The position numbers and the translations under genes are program-made. Below the pieces are notes generated by a model, which saw nothing but the letters and a program-made list of their open reading frames with translations, made no database searches and was not told the origin of the DNA. A stretch of 64,000 nucleotides of DNA from Darksidea phi (Eukaryota; Ascomycota; Dothideomycetes; Pleosporales; Lentitheciaceae), in assembly GCA_030770425.1 (NCBI GenBank), contig JASJFT010000045.1, forward strand, positions 186,001 through 250,000, written 5' to 3'. Positions 41,061 through 54,700 of the stretch are shown one piece after another. How positions within the stretch are numbered: position 1 is the first letter of the stretch; each line of letters opens with the position of its first letter.

Positions 41061-43679
41061 CGTTTCGACATATTGGGAGAAGCAAGAAGGTTGGAGATTA
41101 TAGAAAATTGATGGTGTTCTATGATGGGAGCAAGAGGCCGTCAGGTGTAGTGTAATGAGGCACAGTTCGTATCCATGCAAACCGGACCCCACCGATCACC
41201 GCAAACGAAGAAACCTAAATGGCGCCGTGCCGCAACTAATATGCCCAGGGATAATGATCCTCTGCTGTAGGGTCATATCGAAATGTGGCATCGGCGGACC
41301 GATTCGGACCGTACACATCTATAGCCTGTCAATACCGAGATGCCCTGCATCGGGATTCAAAAGTGAAGAGCGGGGATTGTTGCAGGGAATGCTGCGGGGA
41401 TAGCCAAGGCCGTCGTAGCGCATGAGATCTCGCGTCCTATAAGGGAAAAGTGGGTTGAGAGACTCCGAGATACCTCCCTTTGGTAGCCCCCACACCCCTC
41501 CACGGGCCAGCATCGGCAGACACCACCCCATTCCATCCTGAGCACTGAAACCCAAGACAAGACGAACTTACAAAAATTGTAGCTCTACAGAACCTGTTCT
41601 CAACGAGGAATGTGTGGTTGGAGGAAGTGGAAGACAGATGGACTCTATTCTCGAAGCCACAAAAGCTTTTATTCTCACCAATATCAGAAAGGAGAGGTTA
41701 CCGTCAACTTCTAGAGAAGTGCTGCAATTCCGCCTCAACTGTCAAATTACATTCTCTAGCAGCTGTAAATGCTACCTTCCCTCACCCATCACTCCACTCC
41801 TCTCCTCTTCGCTAGCACACCATTTCTCACTCTCAAACTAAAATGAATAGCAACACGCACATCGTGTCCGACTGAAAGTACTCGTCCAAAGATTGTAACG
41901 TGCTCTACATGTCTCCTCTCCAAACCTACCAAAGATATGTATCCAGACACTCTACGAATAATCTCGCAAAGAAGATGGTGCACATGTCCCGTCATCTTCC
42001 CCAGAAACTTTATCAGGCAATGCAGAGCCGTGACCAAAATTCTCATATCCATCAACTCTATGCTTGAACCAGAATACCCTTAGCCAAAGCAAGCAAATAG
42101 GGAATATCATACCATGGAAACTGTATCAAAAAAGTGCGAAACAGATGTGGCGAGATCATGATGGTGACTGAGACAACCTTCTTGGCCAGCACTATCTTTG
42201 CCTTCTTGAGAACAACCACACGTAAAACACATATTCTGACGGCGCAGAGTTCCACAAGGTGTTGTGGAGGTACTATACATGGTATACATGGTATATATGT
42301 AAATTTCGCTACGACAGCGTTGTTACCTATTAGACGATAGATATTGACATAATCTCCTCCATTAGCTCACTACTGCGCACCGGTCTAAGAAGTCGCGAAC
42401 ATGATGAACAAACTTCTTTCCATCATTGTTGCGTCCCTGTGCAGTATCCCCGTTATCAACTTTCAAACACTACAGTAAGGCAGTATAATTCTCATCGCCG
42501 TAACTGCGAGCTATTGCCAACATCTTCCACAATAGCCTCTTCGTCCATTCATTTCCATTCAGTTTCTTCCGGCTCTAAATTCCATACCTCTGCTATAGGA
42601 CAGCCGCCACCTCCATGGTGTACAACGTGCTTGTCTTCTTGGACCGCCGCCGCCGTAACCAGCGCGGTAGCCGCCTCGTCGGGACATTCGGGAGGGTCCG
42701 CAGTTCATATTATGTTTGTGTGCTTAGGAAGAAAGCTGCGGCTGTTTGCTGGGTTGAGTTTGGTGTGGATGTGGTGGGCGACTTCTTGTAGTGACTTTCC
42801 CCGATTCCAATTGGTATAATTTGATACGAAAGTCTTTGTTGATTCTTTGTGGAGTCGTATAGCAAAAGATTGTTGATTGTGATGTGATGATTTGAACCAG
42901 AGGTAGGAGAGCTTCTTATATATCTTCACCCAGCCTCTTATCCACGGAACCACCAAGCTCGATGTCAGACGGCCGTGATATTTGGAAGGATGATGTACGC
43001 ATACAGCACATGGAATGGGCCAATACAGCCTCATAGGCTTGGCTATTCACCATGAATCCCATCTAGGCCTTTAGGCTTGAACCCTTCTAGACGTAGGGCG
43101 CTTCTAGCGGATTGGGGAGTCGCTTGGCACTGGTGGAGCGGAAAAGGGGCAAGATCCGAGCTATCGCGTAGGATAGGGCAAAAGCTGTCGTAGTATAGGA
43201 CTAGTTTGGCGGAGAGAGGTAGCGTTGCTAGGTGCTTATAGTGCTTTTGGGGTAGACGGTAGGTTGATGTTGGCTGATTCTGGGTCTTGGCATTGTCTTG
43301 CTTTTTTGGAGGGTTGGCTCGCAACGACGAAGGCGTAGAAGCTTGCGCAATCCATGCTGGAAGGGAGCAAAGCCTTGCGACGTGTGTGAATGTTGAATGG
43401 AGCAGAATCCAAACAGACTGAAGCCTATAGCATATCGAAACGGCAAACGGCACATGCAAGTTGATGGGCGAAAACTGAAGAGTCGACGATCATAATTCGT
43501 GTCTATATGATGTGACCCTCTTGCATATCCATGCCGTCATAGCTGCGAAGCTGGGAGCGGTTTGTAAAGCGCAAGGGTGTTTACTTTCCGCCATCCGAGT
43601 GGAATTCTAACATTCATGGAGCGAGGAATGATAGCCCAAAGAAGATGGCGAGTACAAGTTGGCGCAGGGACCGTATATA
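41061..43679. other. Gene-free stretch of 2.6 kb
   Basis: Frames up to 138 codons occur on both strands but overlap each other and resemble nothing. A short CATGGTATA duplication lies near 42281-42300. I cannot support a gene. Confidence 0.45.
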
Positions 43680-44141
43680 TCAAGCCTTCACGAACTTGGT
43701 GTGCGAGCCTGTGGCTACGATAGGCCCCGGCTTGTCGTCCACGACCTTCCATATCGTCGCAGTCGTGAATGCCAGTGTCCCGCCAACCTTGCCCGCATTA
43801 CCTTCAACCTCAATCCAGTCTCCATCTTTCGCAGAGCTCTGGTATGAGATGTGTATATCCGTGCTGACGCCCGTCTTTGTCCTATTGTCCCAAGCAGCAA
43901 TGGCCATGCCTCCGACCCAATCGATCAGAGTTGCTGAGACGGAACCGTGTATGCCGCCGTGAGCATTGATATGATTCTTCGATAGCAGGAGACGCGCACG
44001 AATCACTCCTTTCGACGCGTACGTCAGCTTGATGTCCTCGAGCAAGAATTGGTATATGGGACTGTGCGGTTTTCGGGCCTGCCAGAACTCCTCGACGTGC
44101 GCGAGAGTCTCAGGGTTGTTGGGAGGTAAGTCGGGGGCCAT
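43680..44141 (-). CDS. Hotdog-fold thioesterase (THEM2/ACOT13-like)
   Basis: Single exon, 153 residues from the ATG at 44141 (MAPDLPPNNPETL); the frame is open 48 codons further up, but family members have this length. Predicted to hydrolyse acyl-CoA thioesters. The active-site stretch reads NHINAHGGIHGSVSATLIDWVGGMAIAA, the HGG and Asp pattern of the 4HBT/PaaI family; then TDIHISYQSSAKDGDWIEVEG, a strand typical of the fold, and a C-terminal strand PIVATGSHTKFV. It is divergent from the PXA/PX gene with 301 bp between starts. Intact. Confidence 0.88.
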   Translation of the reverse strand: MAPDLPPNNPETLAHVEEFWQARKPHSPIYQFLLEDIKLTYASKGVIRARLLLSKNHINAHGGIHGSVSATLIDWVGGMAIAAWDNRTKTGVSTDIHISYQSSAKDGDWIEVEGNAGKVGGTLAFTTATIWKVVDDKPGPIVATGSHTKFVKA

Positions 44142-44442
44142 GTTGAGAGTTTGAGCGATTGTTTGACAAGTTGACAAGTCGACAAGTCGACAACTAGGTG
44201 GTAAACGGAGGAGGTAGACAGGTGATATTCCTGAAAGGATCGGCCATTCGGCGGTACGGCGAATCGTTTCCCCGAAGGCCGTCAAACCCCCGAAAGGCAG
44301 CGTGAAACGGAGGCTACCCCAGAGGAGCTGGACAGTAAGACGCCACTAATATTGCTTATCGATTGAGGAGACGACGACATTCTTGCACGCCCAGGTCTCT
44401 GTCCATCCCCCGCCCACTCGATGTACGCGCTCGCGCACCACT
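44142..44442. promoter_or_regulatory. Shared promoter of thioesterase and PXA/PX gene
   Basis: 301 bp between two divergent start codons. A short direct repeat of GACAAGT(C/T) occurs at about 44164-44188. No known operator is identified. Confidence 0.5.
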
Positions 44443-47400
44443 ATGAGCGACCCTATTCAACCCGCGCCGAGCCTCCGCGATGCCCCCGAAGACAAACCGC
44501 AACCATCGCCAGCTCCTGAATCCCCCACGGAGAGGACAGATTCGCCGAAAGATGCTCAGAATGTGCAGTCATTGGACGTGAGAGCGCTCACAGACTGCGC
44601 TCTACGGTTTCTAGCGAACGCGAGCAATGAGACGCTGGGCGCATGTCTTGTTGGACTGAGCGCGGCAACATATTTGATACTAGGAAGAGTCGGATTGCTG
44701 TTGATAGGCGTCGCAGGTGGTGTAGTGCTCCATGCGACGTGGGAAGCACAAGCGCATGGCGGCGACCAGAAGGAAAGGGGACATGCCCCTGAACGCAGGC
44801 GGAGGGAGATGGGTGTCGATGTCGCGCACAGAGTACTCGACTGGCGGGATACGAAGAGCAGGGACGACGAGAAGAATGGGGATGATGACTCTGATCTGGA
44901 TGTGAAGCTATCCTCTGGGAAGAAGCTGGACTTCTCCGACTTTCGACCAGAGACTGCGGCCGCGCTCACAGAGCTGACGGATGCTATTATTCGAGACTAT
45001 GTCAAGTATGTCACAAACGACTTTCCACTATACGAATCTAATGCAACGCAGATGGTGGTACTCGCCTATTCTACCTACCGAGAATTCGTTTCCAGATGCT
45101 AGCCGTCAGACATTGACAGCCTTCCTAATCTCCGTGTCCACGCACCTCTCCCGAAAGCGACCGGCAGACAACTTTGTCGACTTCGTGACGCGCTCGTCAT
45201 CCTTCATGATCATATTCTTCCAAGAGCTTTCAGCCGCGGTTCTCGCGTCCCCAGGCGACACCGCGTCTGAAGCGGTTGACATCTACTTGAAAATGAAGAG
45301 AGATAGCACGTTGGCCAATATTCTAGATACCGATTACCAGAAGAGGCAGTTCAGCGTTGCTGCCGAGGACATCCTACAGAATTACTTGGAGTCCAAGACG
45401 TACAACTGCAAGCCCGCGCAAACATTCCTGCACCAGATTCTCGCCAAGGTCGTACTGGAGATGATAGTAGCGAGCTGCTCAAAACCGGAGTGGATCAACG
45501 GGTGGATCGTATATCTTCTAGAAGACGGCGAGCCCGAGCTCATGAATGCCATTGATGCCGGCGTTGAGGGTTCGTCTCCGCAGCTACAGAACGTAAAGGC
45601 CACCATCGAGAGGCAAGAGAACATGAGCCCGGAAGCGTCTGCAGAAGCAAGGAGACACAAGCGAGTCGCGAGCAGGGCTCAACAAGCCATGGATGATGCC
45701 ATGCTAGAAGCTCAGCGACTAAGTCAAATGATCGCAGAAGAAGATGCAAAACGACTCAAAGGTCAAACGAACACCTCCACATCGTCTCTGAACGATGATC
45801 AATCGGAGAGCACCACGCAGGGCATTGTGACTCCAACTTCATCGCAGAGTGAGACGCTGGTCGACAACGATATGTCGGCACTAGGTATCTCCAACCTCTC
45901 AACACAAAGTCCGGTAGATATCGGTCCGCCATCACCTACTAAGATTCTGGACGAGCCGCCGAAGGAAGAGTTGAAGAAGTCGTTCACGAGCTTCGACCAG
46001 CTTGTACCTCAACAGCCTCCGACCGCACTGATGGACAATCCACCAGCCGCACCACCTCCGCTGACTCTCCACAACGCAAAGCTGACAATCTTCGACGATT
46101 CGCAGCCGGGTGAAAAGGGTCTCATAAAAAATAAGCCCACCACAGAGTATCTGATCTCCATCGAGCCTTCCGTCAACTACTACACGGGATGGATGTCGGC
46201 CAAGAAGTACACGGACTTTGAGACCTTGCATGAGGTGCTGCGACGCATAGCAAACATTACTGGTACGACAGGTTTTATGGAGACCCACAAAGATCTACCA
46301 GCTTGGAAAAATCACACGAAGGCATCGCTGCGTGGTGACCTGGAGCGGTATCTAAACGATGCTGTAAAATTCAAGCCTCTGGCGGAATGCGAGGGGATGA
46401 AACGTTTCCTCGACAAGGACATAGGCTCCGGAAAATCGCCGGGCGGAAACAGTCTATGGCCTGGACAAGCTTTCGAGACCATGGGGAAGGGCATGATCGA
46501 TGTCTTGACAAAGGCTCCCAAGGAAGTCGCTGGGGGAGGCAAAGCCCTCTTCGGCGGCGTAACCGGCGTTCTAGGAAGCGTTGCAACTCCCTTCGGCGGA
46601 GCAAAAGCAGGCAAGAAGAGCCGCGATTCCGTATCGAACGGCCCCAGCAATCCGCCTCGCGTATCTACAACGCCCATCCAAAACCGCCATGGCCGTGCAG
46701 AAAGCACAGTATCGGAGCTGCCAACCCACATCCGCACGGAAAGTACACTGTCCTTCGCCGCAAAACGCACATCCACCGAGTCCCTCCGCAACCCGAATTC
46801 ACCCATTGTGGACCAGCAACCACAACGCGAAGCTCCTATGGAGCGTCGACCCAGCTACAACCCTGACGGGGACGGTAAGCGCTCGGGTCGATCTTCTGTT
46901 TACGCGTCGCGGAGTAATAGTCGCGCACCGTCGGGACGTGAAAGTATGGATCTCTCACCCACGATGGGCGGCGACCAGATCCTCAATCTTCCGCCCATGC
47001 CCTCCGAAATACCAGACGACTACAACGGTGCATCATCACGTGACTCGCTAGACCCTAACCATTCACGCCACCCCTCCCGTGCCTCTACCACATCCCTCCA
47101 ATACGCGACCGACCCCGTACCACCTCTCCCACGCCAACCCTCCACTTTATCCCTAACATCAACCACCCAGAACCCGCCAGCTCCCATACCAACGACAGCT
47201 TCGCCCCCAAAAGTCAGACAACCCGCAAACCCAAAAGCACACGCCCCACTATCCGAGCAAGAAACAACCGTTCTCATCGAACTCATCTTCGCCGTAATAA
47301 ACGAACTCTACACCCTCTCCTCCGCCTGGTCCCTCCGCCGCACCCTCCTCAACGCCGCAAAAACCTTCCTCCTGCGCCCGGGAAACCCGCAACTCTCTTC

Positions 47401-47740
47401 CATCCAACAACTGCTGCAAACCTCGGTTCTCGATTCAAACACCTCCGATACAGGCATCGCGTACCATCTGCGTAAAATACGCGCAAACGCACTCCCCACG
47501 GAAGCGGAGCTGAAAGCATGGCCACAAGAACCTAGCGCAGAAGATAAAGAGAAACTCAGATTGAAGGCGAGGAAGTTGCTTGTTGAGCGGGGTATGCCGC
47601 AAGCGCTTACTAGCGTCATGGGTCAAGCTGCTAGCGGTGAAGCGCTTGGTAAGGTCTTTGATGCGCTGCAAGTCGAGCGCGTGGCGAGGGGCGTTCTGTT
47701 TGGCCTTGTTTTGCAGGCGTTGAGGGGTGTTACGCAGTGA
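44443..47740 (+). CDS. PXA-PX-nexin C domain sorting-nexin-like protein, two exons
   Basis: Membrane-anchored sorting-nexin-like protein of the Snx13/Mdm1 class, expected at endosome, vacuole or ER contact sites. Exons 44443-45005 and 45052-47740 make about 1,083 residues; the 46-nt intron splits a Lys codon in DYVKWWYSPIL. A membrane hairpin fills about residues 65-97. The PXA domain follows the intron (WWYSPILPTENSFPDASRQT and AQTFLHQILAKVVLEMI). The PX domain is about 527-643 (YYTGWMSAKKYTDFETLHEV, then RYLNDAVKFKPLAECEGM), and the C-terminal nexin domain is about 920-1083. The linkers are long, Ser/Pro-rich and disordered. I see no RGS domain between PXA and PX, unlike Snx13. The PX basic pocket was not checked residue by residue. 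Confidence 0.9.
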
Positions 47741-48707
47741 GTGAGTCTAGACTCGATTAATGCGGGCGTTTATTAGGAACCCCGAAGGGTTAGGAAAGGA
47801 GGGGGCATTGTGTATATTTGGGATGAGTAGCGGATTTTGGGTGTGGGGGGGTTGCGTTTGTACTCAGTAGGCATGCACGTCATGGGATGGGATGGATAGG
47901 ATGGGATGGATAAGATGGGATGGATATTCCTTCGGTGTCATTTTTATCCGTTTAGATGTTGAATAGCCTACTGTCTTTGTAATTGTATGATACGATAGCC
48001 ACGCAACGCGTTATTCCGCGAGTCTGACGACGCGACGGCTGCTCCTTATTCGATAGCCACGCATAAATATCATGAGAGATACAATATTCGCAGATTCCAC
48101 ATCTATCTCGTAGACTTTGTGATCACGAACCCATCTATCTAAATCTACTTCGACAGTACGTCACGACTAGTGCAATGCATCAGCGAGCCCTCCATGTTCA
48201 AGGGAACAAAAGAATTCTAACAAGTCTCCGTTCCGGAATCTCACACTCACCCATCGTCTACAGCATTTGTATACAAGCGATGCCAGGAAAAAGAGCTGAG
48301 TTATGACAGGGATCATTACATTCCATAGACTACAGCTAGTGCAATGCAATCACGCCAACGACGAACTACAAACTACGTGACAGGAAGTTGACCAATCCGA
48401 AACAAGCCCAACCTCAAATCCCGAAGGATACATCGATACCCAAACTAGTGACCGTCTAACGCCCGCCACCTCCACCGCCTACCCCAAAAATCAAACTCCA
48501 TACAAGACCCTCGCGTGGTTGAACAAGTCAATATAGACCTCCATCCCACACGCCTGAGCTCGCGAGGCCATCTTTCATTGTCATCAAAAGCCCTGAACTG
48601 AATCCACTACCTCCTCGTCGTAAGCAACTATCCAGAACATCAACAGCTATTCTCAAAACGACCAAGGCAAAAGTGGAGCACAAAGCTCAAATCCATCAAC
48701 TACCCAC
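47741..48707. other. Convergent intergenic region
   Basis: 3' sides of two convergent genes. A GATGGGATGGATA tandem repeat lies at 47883-47927. No gene seen. Confidence 0.5.
47883..47927. repeat. ~15-bp tandem repeat, three copies
   Basis: Three units of GGATGGGATGGATAG/A type, just past the end of the PXA/PX gene. Confidence 0.8.
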
Positions 48708-51700
48708 TCACCCAACCGTACTCGCCTCCTCCTCGGCAGCTCTCCGGAAGTAGTCCGCATCGGCTTCGCTTTCGTTGCCAAAGGCTGCAGTTGGCAAATC
48801 CGTCCCAACTCCCGAATCACTCGGCGCCACATACATTTCGTGTTTCATTTCCTCTTTAACCTCTTCCACCGCACGCTGCACCTCGCTCTCCGTAGGCATA
48901 GGTGGCAGATCTGAGACTTCCGAGCCAGAGATTGCAGAAGGGGCGATAGTAGTAGTAGGCTCGTCATCTTCTTCTACATCTTCCGCATCCGAATGTGTAT
49001 AGTCCGAGCCATCGTCTTCGCTGCGCTCGTCGATGGTTTCGGTGCCACCTTGGAGAGTGGAGTGCGCATTGGAGCCGTAGGAGGTGCGGCGGTCAACATC
49101 GCTGCCGGTCATGTAAGAGGAGCCTGAAGCGTATGTGTATTCGCTACCCGCGCCATCGAAGCTGGACCGACCGTCAAAGCCGGGCCTCTCACTTTCGGCG
49201 TAAGAACCTGTACCAATGCTGTGACGACGTTCGGTGCCAGTCTCGCTTTGGCTCTCATCGTGGTCCTCTTCGATGATGGAGCGTGCATCAATAAGACCGG
49301 CTTGTTCCGTTGCGATCTCATCCTCTTCACTCAACACTTCATTTTCCTTGTTTGCAATAGCGACACTAGGTCGGCCACCCCAAGAGCCCTTGCGCAAATA
49401 ATTGGTCTTCACAGAATGGCTTCGCTTCAGACCACCTCCGTTAGTCATGCCGGTGCCATTGGTGGGGTAGGCCTGGGCTCCGGTGGGTGTGTTGCCACTG
49501 ATCTGGCTGAGCGAATGGATACGGCGACTGGCCGGGTTCTGAGGCGCTCCATTGCGGCGAATTGCGGGGCGAGGCTTCAAGGCTAGTGAAAGACCGGTAG
49601 CTGCTGCGCTCGGCGGAGGCATCAATTTAGAAGCATCTGCCGAGATGTCCGCACTCATCCGCTTCTTGAGCTTAGTCGGGCTCTTCGGCCCACCCTTCGC
49701 AATCATGAGCGCACGGGAGTGGTCCATGATGCCATTCAGGATACGGCGTTCCAGGGCATCGGCCTTCGCGTCCATCAGATGCAGTTCCTCCCTCCGTATC
49801 TCTAGAGCAGTGTGCAGGGAAGATACTTCGCCGGTCAATCGAACCTTTTGGTTGGCAAGGTTCTCTCGCTCGACTTGTAGGGAAGCAACCACGGCAAGGA
49901 GAGAATCCTTCTCTTCCTTGACCTCCTGCATGGTGCGCTCTCTTTCTTCTTTCAACTCGGCCATGGAACGCTCTTTCTCCTCCTTGAGCTCCTGCATCAT
50001 GCGCTCCTTCTCGGCCATGGAACGCTCTTTCTCCTCCTTGAGCTCCCGCATCATGCGCTCCTTCTCGGCCTTGAAGTTCTCAATATCGGCTTCGAGCTGC
50101 TCCTTTTGCGCACTTCTACGCTCTACAAGAAGCGCTAGCTCTTCAGCCTCCCGCTCCTTCGCCTCGTTGCCGTCGGTGATGAGCTGGGTCTGTTTTGCAA
50201 CGAAATCGCTCACCTCAGCGGCGGTGGCTTTGACCTGCGCGTGGATTTCATCAAGACGTTCCAAGTGCGCCCTCGACTTCTCGGCTTCATCAACGTGTCC
50301 CAAGAGCTTGTCAAGTTTCTGTTGCACTTGACCATCATCATATTTCTCAGGCATCTCGATAGCTGGGGGCGGTGCTGGAAGTAGAGCTGGCAAGCTAGCG
50401 AAATGTTTCTGAAGCTCTTCGGTGCGCAACCTAGCCTCCTCGTTCATAGTGCGTACATGCTGTTCGGACTCCTCCTTGGCCTTCTGAGCATGCTCGTAGT
50501 GTGCCTTGACGAGAGCCTCGATCTCGCGGAGGGCGACCATAAACTTCGGATGATACTCCGTTACGTCATCCTGAAAGCCAGTGAATAGGCGTTCAATGTT
50601 TTTGATCTCGTCGCGCGTGTGCGAGTGTTCGGACTTGTCCTCGAGCTTTTGGTCTTCAAACTTCGCCATCGTGTCGTCAATCCTGCCGATGATGGTTATG
50701 GAGTCGGCCGCCCACTTCTGGCTCGATTCTTCGGTCCGATCATTCATAGCTGTGATGGAAGAACCGAGGGTGTCGATCGTAAGGCGCAGTTCGTCGGCCA
50801 TGGTCTTGGTCGCCTCCAGGATCTTTTCTTGCTCCTCCGCCTTCTCTTTCATAACCTTGGCCTGTTCATCGGCAAGTAGTTGAGCATCATCGTACTTCGT
50901 CATGAGTGTGTCGAAGCGAATATCAATCTTTTCAACGAGCCCAGCGATAATGGCTTCTTTGACTTCGTCGTGCTTCTCTAAATGCAGAGTGGATTTCTCA
51001 GACTGATCATTTTGTAGCGCCTCTATGGATCCATGGGCTCGCTCAAACTCGCGGGAGACAGTCTCCATCAAGTCCTTGACATCAGCAGTGACGTTGAAGT
51101 TCGATTCGACTTTATCCTCCAGGCTCTTGAACGATTCCTTGAGGTGGTCAACGGGACCACCTTCGCTGAGCGTGGTCTTGATCTCTTGCTTGATCTCGTC
51201 GAGCACGACCTTGACTTCGGCGAGGTTATCAACAACACCTTCAGCCTCCATTCTTCGATCGTCGAATGCTTTGGCCGTCACCTTGACGTCTTGCTCGTAT
51301 TGATCTTTCATCTTGTCATGGCTTTCACGAAAGCCGTGGAGGAGATCGGTGAGCGACTCGATATCGGCTTTTGAGGGAAGATCCTCGGGGTCGGGGATTT
51401 TGAGCTCGTCGAGTTTCACTTTGACATCATCGACTAGTAGTGTGAGAGCATCGACATCAGTCTTGGTAGCCTTGGGGTCAGCTTCGTCCTCAGCATTGGC
51501 CGCCTTCATCTCCTCTAGTGCCGTTTTGATGTCGTCAGCGATGACCTGAACCACGGTAACGTCAGCCTTCGTCGCTCCCTCCTCATCGATCTTCTTGGAG
51601 AGGGCATCAAGAGCTTCCGATGTAGTCCGAACAACTAGTTCGACGTCGTCGAAGTTCTCCTTGGATATCGCCGTAGATGACTCAGGGAGTGAGAGCTCTT

Positions 51701-54700
51701 CGATCTTAGCCTTCATGTTACCGATGAGAGTTTCGATAGCATCAGTATCTTCTTTGGTGGCAAGGCCTTCTACTGTGGGTGCTGGTGGCTCACGGTCTTG
51801 CAATGCAAGAATAGCGGCTTGAACATCCTTGAGCAATTCTTCAATCTCAGAAAGGTCCGTCTTCATCGCTGTGCCTGGAACGACGGAGGGCTCGACCGGA
51901 GGCGTTGGGTTCTGAATGTGGGCGTCTATTGTCTCGACCTTGATTTGCAATTGAGCTAGCAGGAGCTCCATCTTTTCAAGGTCGTGGCGTTGCAGCGACT
52001 CACTGACAAGCTCTCGGCTTGTCGTGTCGGCCTGAGCCTGATCAGGATCTTCAGCAAGGACGACTTCATTGCCGGTTGGGGTAAGCTCGTCCTCTACCTC
52101 TGTCGCAACAGCCCTGCCTTTGAGCTTCTCTATGTCTTCTCGTAGTTCAGCAAGCCCACTTTTGAGCGTGTCTAAAATTTCGTATGATACAGTCATATCC
52201 ACGGGCTTGTCGACCGCTTTGACGACGTCCGTCCGGAGGCCTTCGAGCCCTTCGTTCAGCGCATCGAGAATCTCATTTGTTGCAGACATGTGACGATCCG
52301 GGTTGTCAAGCTTCTTCTCTAGATGCGATCGCAAATCATCGAGACCAAGTCGGACAGCTTCCAGTACCTCTTCGGTGTCGGCACGTGCATGCTGACGAGT
52401 CAGCCCATTCGACTGGCGTACTTGCTCCAGCTCGCCACGGAATGCTTCCAACAATTCTTCATTCATTTCTGAAGATGCAGAGCTCGTCTTGATTTCTTCC
52501 AGCCCAGCCTTGAGAGCGTCCAGAATTTCTTCCTTGTCCATGGAGTCTCCTGCGCGGACGAGAGTGTTACCGAGCGACTCCTTGAGATTATCGAGGTCCT
52601 CCTGGATGGCGGCAATATTGTTTTTGGAGGCGTTTTCCTGGGTAGCACGGAGACCATCAACAAGTTCGCGCACGGCGTCGATAATGTCCTCCTTTTCGGT
52701 TGCACCGCCTGAGCGCACCAGACTACTACCAAGTGTTTCTCGCAAATGCTCGAACTCGTCCTTGATAGTTGCAAGCACTTCTTCGTTTGTACCGGCTGAA
52801 GGAGTGTTCTCGCCGAGCCGAGAATGCAACTCATCAAATCCGCTCTGGAGCTTCTCTAAAAGCTCGTCCTTGTGGCTAGCCGTGTCGCCAAGTATGACGT
52901 CCTTTAACTGGTCGAATTCTTGTTTCATCGCCTCGTTGATTTCCTCATTGGAATCTAGATCGAGACCACGCGTTACGACTTGCGATTTCATACCTTCAAA
53001 GCCAGCCGTAAGAGCCGCCATGATTTCTTCCTTGTGGGCAGCTGCCGGAAGGAGTAGCCTAGCCATCTCTTCCAGGATATGCTCGGATTCAAACTTGATG
53101 TGTGTGACCACGTCTTCGCCGTTCAAGGCTTCGTCTCCCCGCTGAGCTTCGGCGACATAACCCTGAACGTCTACGCGTAACTGCTCGAGTTCGGACCGAA
53201 TGTTGTCGACAATCTCGTCCTTGTGTGTAACATCCTGAGCTTTGTCGATATAGCCCTCGATTTGAGTTCGTAAATGCTCGAGACCATCGTGCAGAGCATC
53301 CAAAACCTGTTCCGTGTCGCGACCATTTGCCGAAGAGTACGCCTTGAACTCAGAATGCATCTCTTCGACCATAGCCTGAAACTGCTGCATGACAGCGTCA
53401 TCGTTACCCACAGTTATCGATGGAGTGGAAACCAGGCCAGCTTTGACAGCTTCGTATAGCGAATCCTTATCAATATTAATCTCCAGTGAGTCGGTGTTGC
53501 ATTGGTGGCCTGAGAGCGCTTCCCTCATGGCTTCTAGAATGGTATCCCTCGAGACAGTTTCAGAGGAGGAAGGATGGCAAGAAATGAGGGCTGGCTTCAA
53601 TTCTTCGAGGCATTCTCGCACAGCCATGAGGACTTCTTCCCGAATTTCGTGCGCTTCGTTGATGGGCGGAGGGAGTTTGATGTGTTGAAGAGAATCTTGT
53701 ACAATATGTTCAATGTCCTCTTTCGAAACACTTCCGGAGCCACGATAATCTTGAAGTCCCTCCCGGAGGCACTCAAGGATTTCGTCGCGTTCAAGCCCAA
53801 ACTGCTCAATCTCAACCTTGGGCTTGTAGTCCTCGTAAGCCTCGCGAACCGCAGACAAGATTGCCTCTTTGTCCAGAGGAGCAGCTTGGAGGGAATACTG
53901 GTCAAGCGACCGTTCTGCTAACGCTTGCTTCACCACGTCGTACACCTCGTTGTTGTCCACAGTATTTCGCGTCACGGTCGATGACATCGATTGGCGTCGT
54001 CGCTCTCGCATGACATTGTCCATGTGCTGCTTGAGGTCGGCGAGACCCTCCTGAATAATGCGGCCAACCTCCTCTTTTGAGTGGCCCGATTCGATGGCGG
54101 GCTGTGTAGCCTGTGCGCCGATGGCTTCTTCGATTTTGCGAGCGAGCTCTCTGCCCATTCCGAGCACTTCACCGCGTAGATCCTGAATCATCGCTTTGGT
54201 TCCCATTGTAACGCCGCCTGACTCAGCTACGCTGTCCTTGATTTTGCGTAGGAATTTGAGCATTTCCTCGCTCACAAAGTCGGCGGCCTTAGGGCTGGCG
54301 TAAGGCTTGCCGCCATTAGCGACCTTGTGCAGCGCAATGCCTTCCGAGGTTGTGCGTGTCAACGGGCCAGTTCCAGGTGATGGTTGGAACGGCGCTGATC
54401 CTGAAGCCGTGGGAAGGAGGGCATTGTTGCCAGAACTCTGCTTGACAAACTCCACCAATTCGGTCACCTTCTTCGCCGTCTCGCCTTGTGCAACGTCGAC
54501 AATTTTCTGAAGGTTGTTGAGAAGGCGCTCCTGGCCGTCCTTGGTAACCATTTCGCGGATAATCTTCTCGAGCATAGCAACGCTTGCGGCCCCTTCGACA
54601 GAGTACGGGTTTGGGCTGCCCACTCTGTCGTCTAGCAGGAAGCTGCTTGGTGACGATATCCGCGGGAGTGTGAATTGCTTCGTAGGCGTCATGTGAGGAT

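Noticed and set aside
42058..42289. Cysteine-containing small minus-strand frames
   Set aside because: Two overlapping frames of about 60 codons, no signal peptide, no clear intron joining them.
49552..50331. 259-codon plus-strand frame inside the coiled-coil gene
   Set aside because: Serine/arginine-rich antisense shadow of a Glu/Lys-rich coiled coil; no independent evidence.
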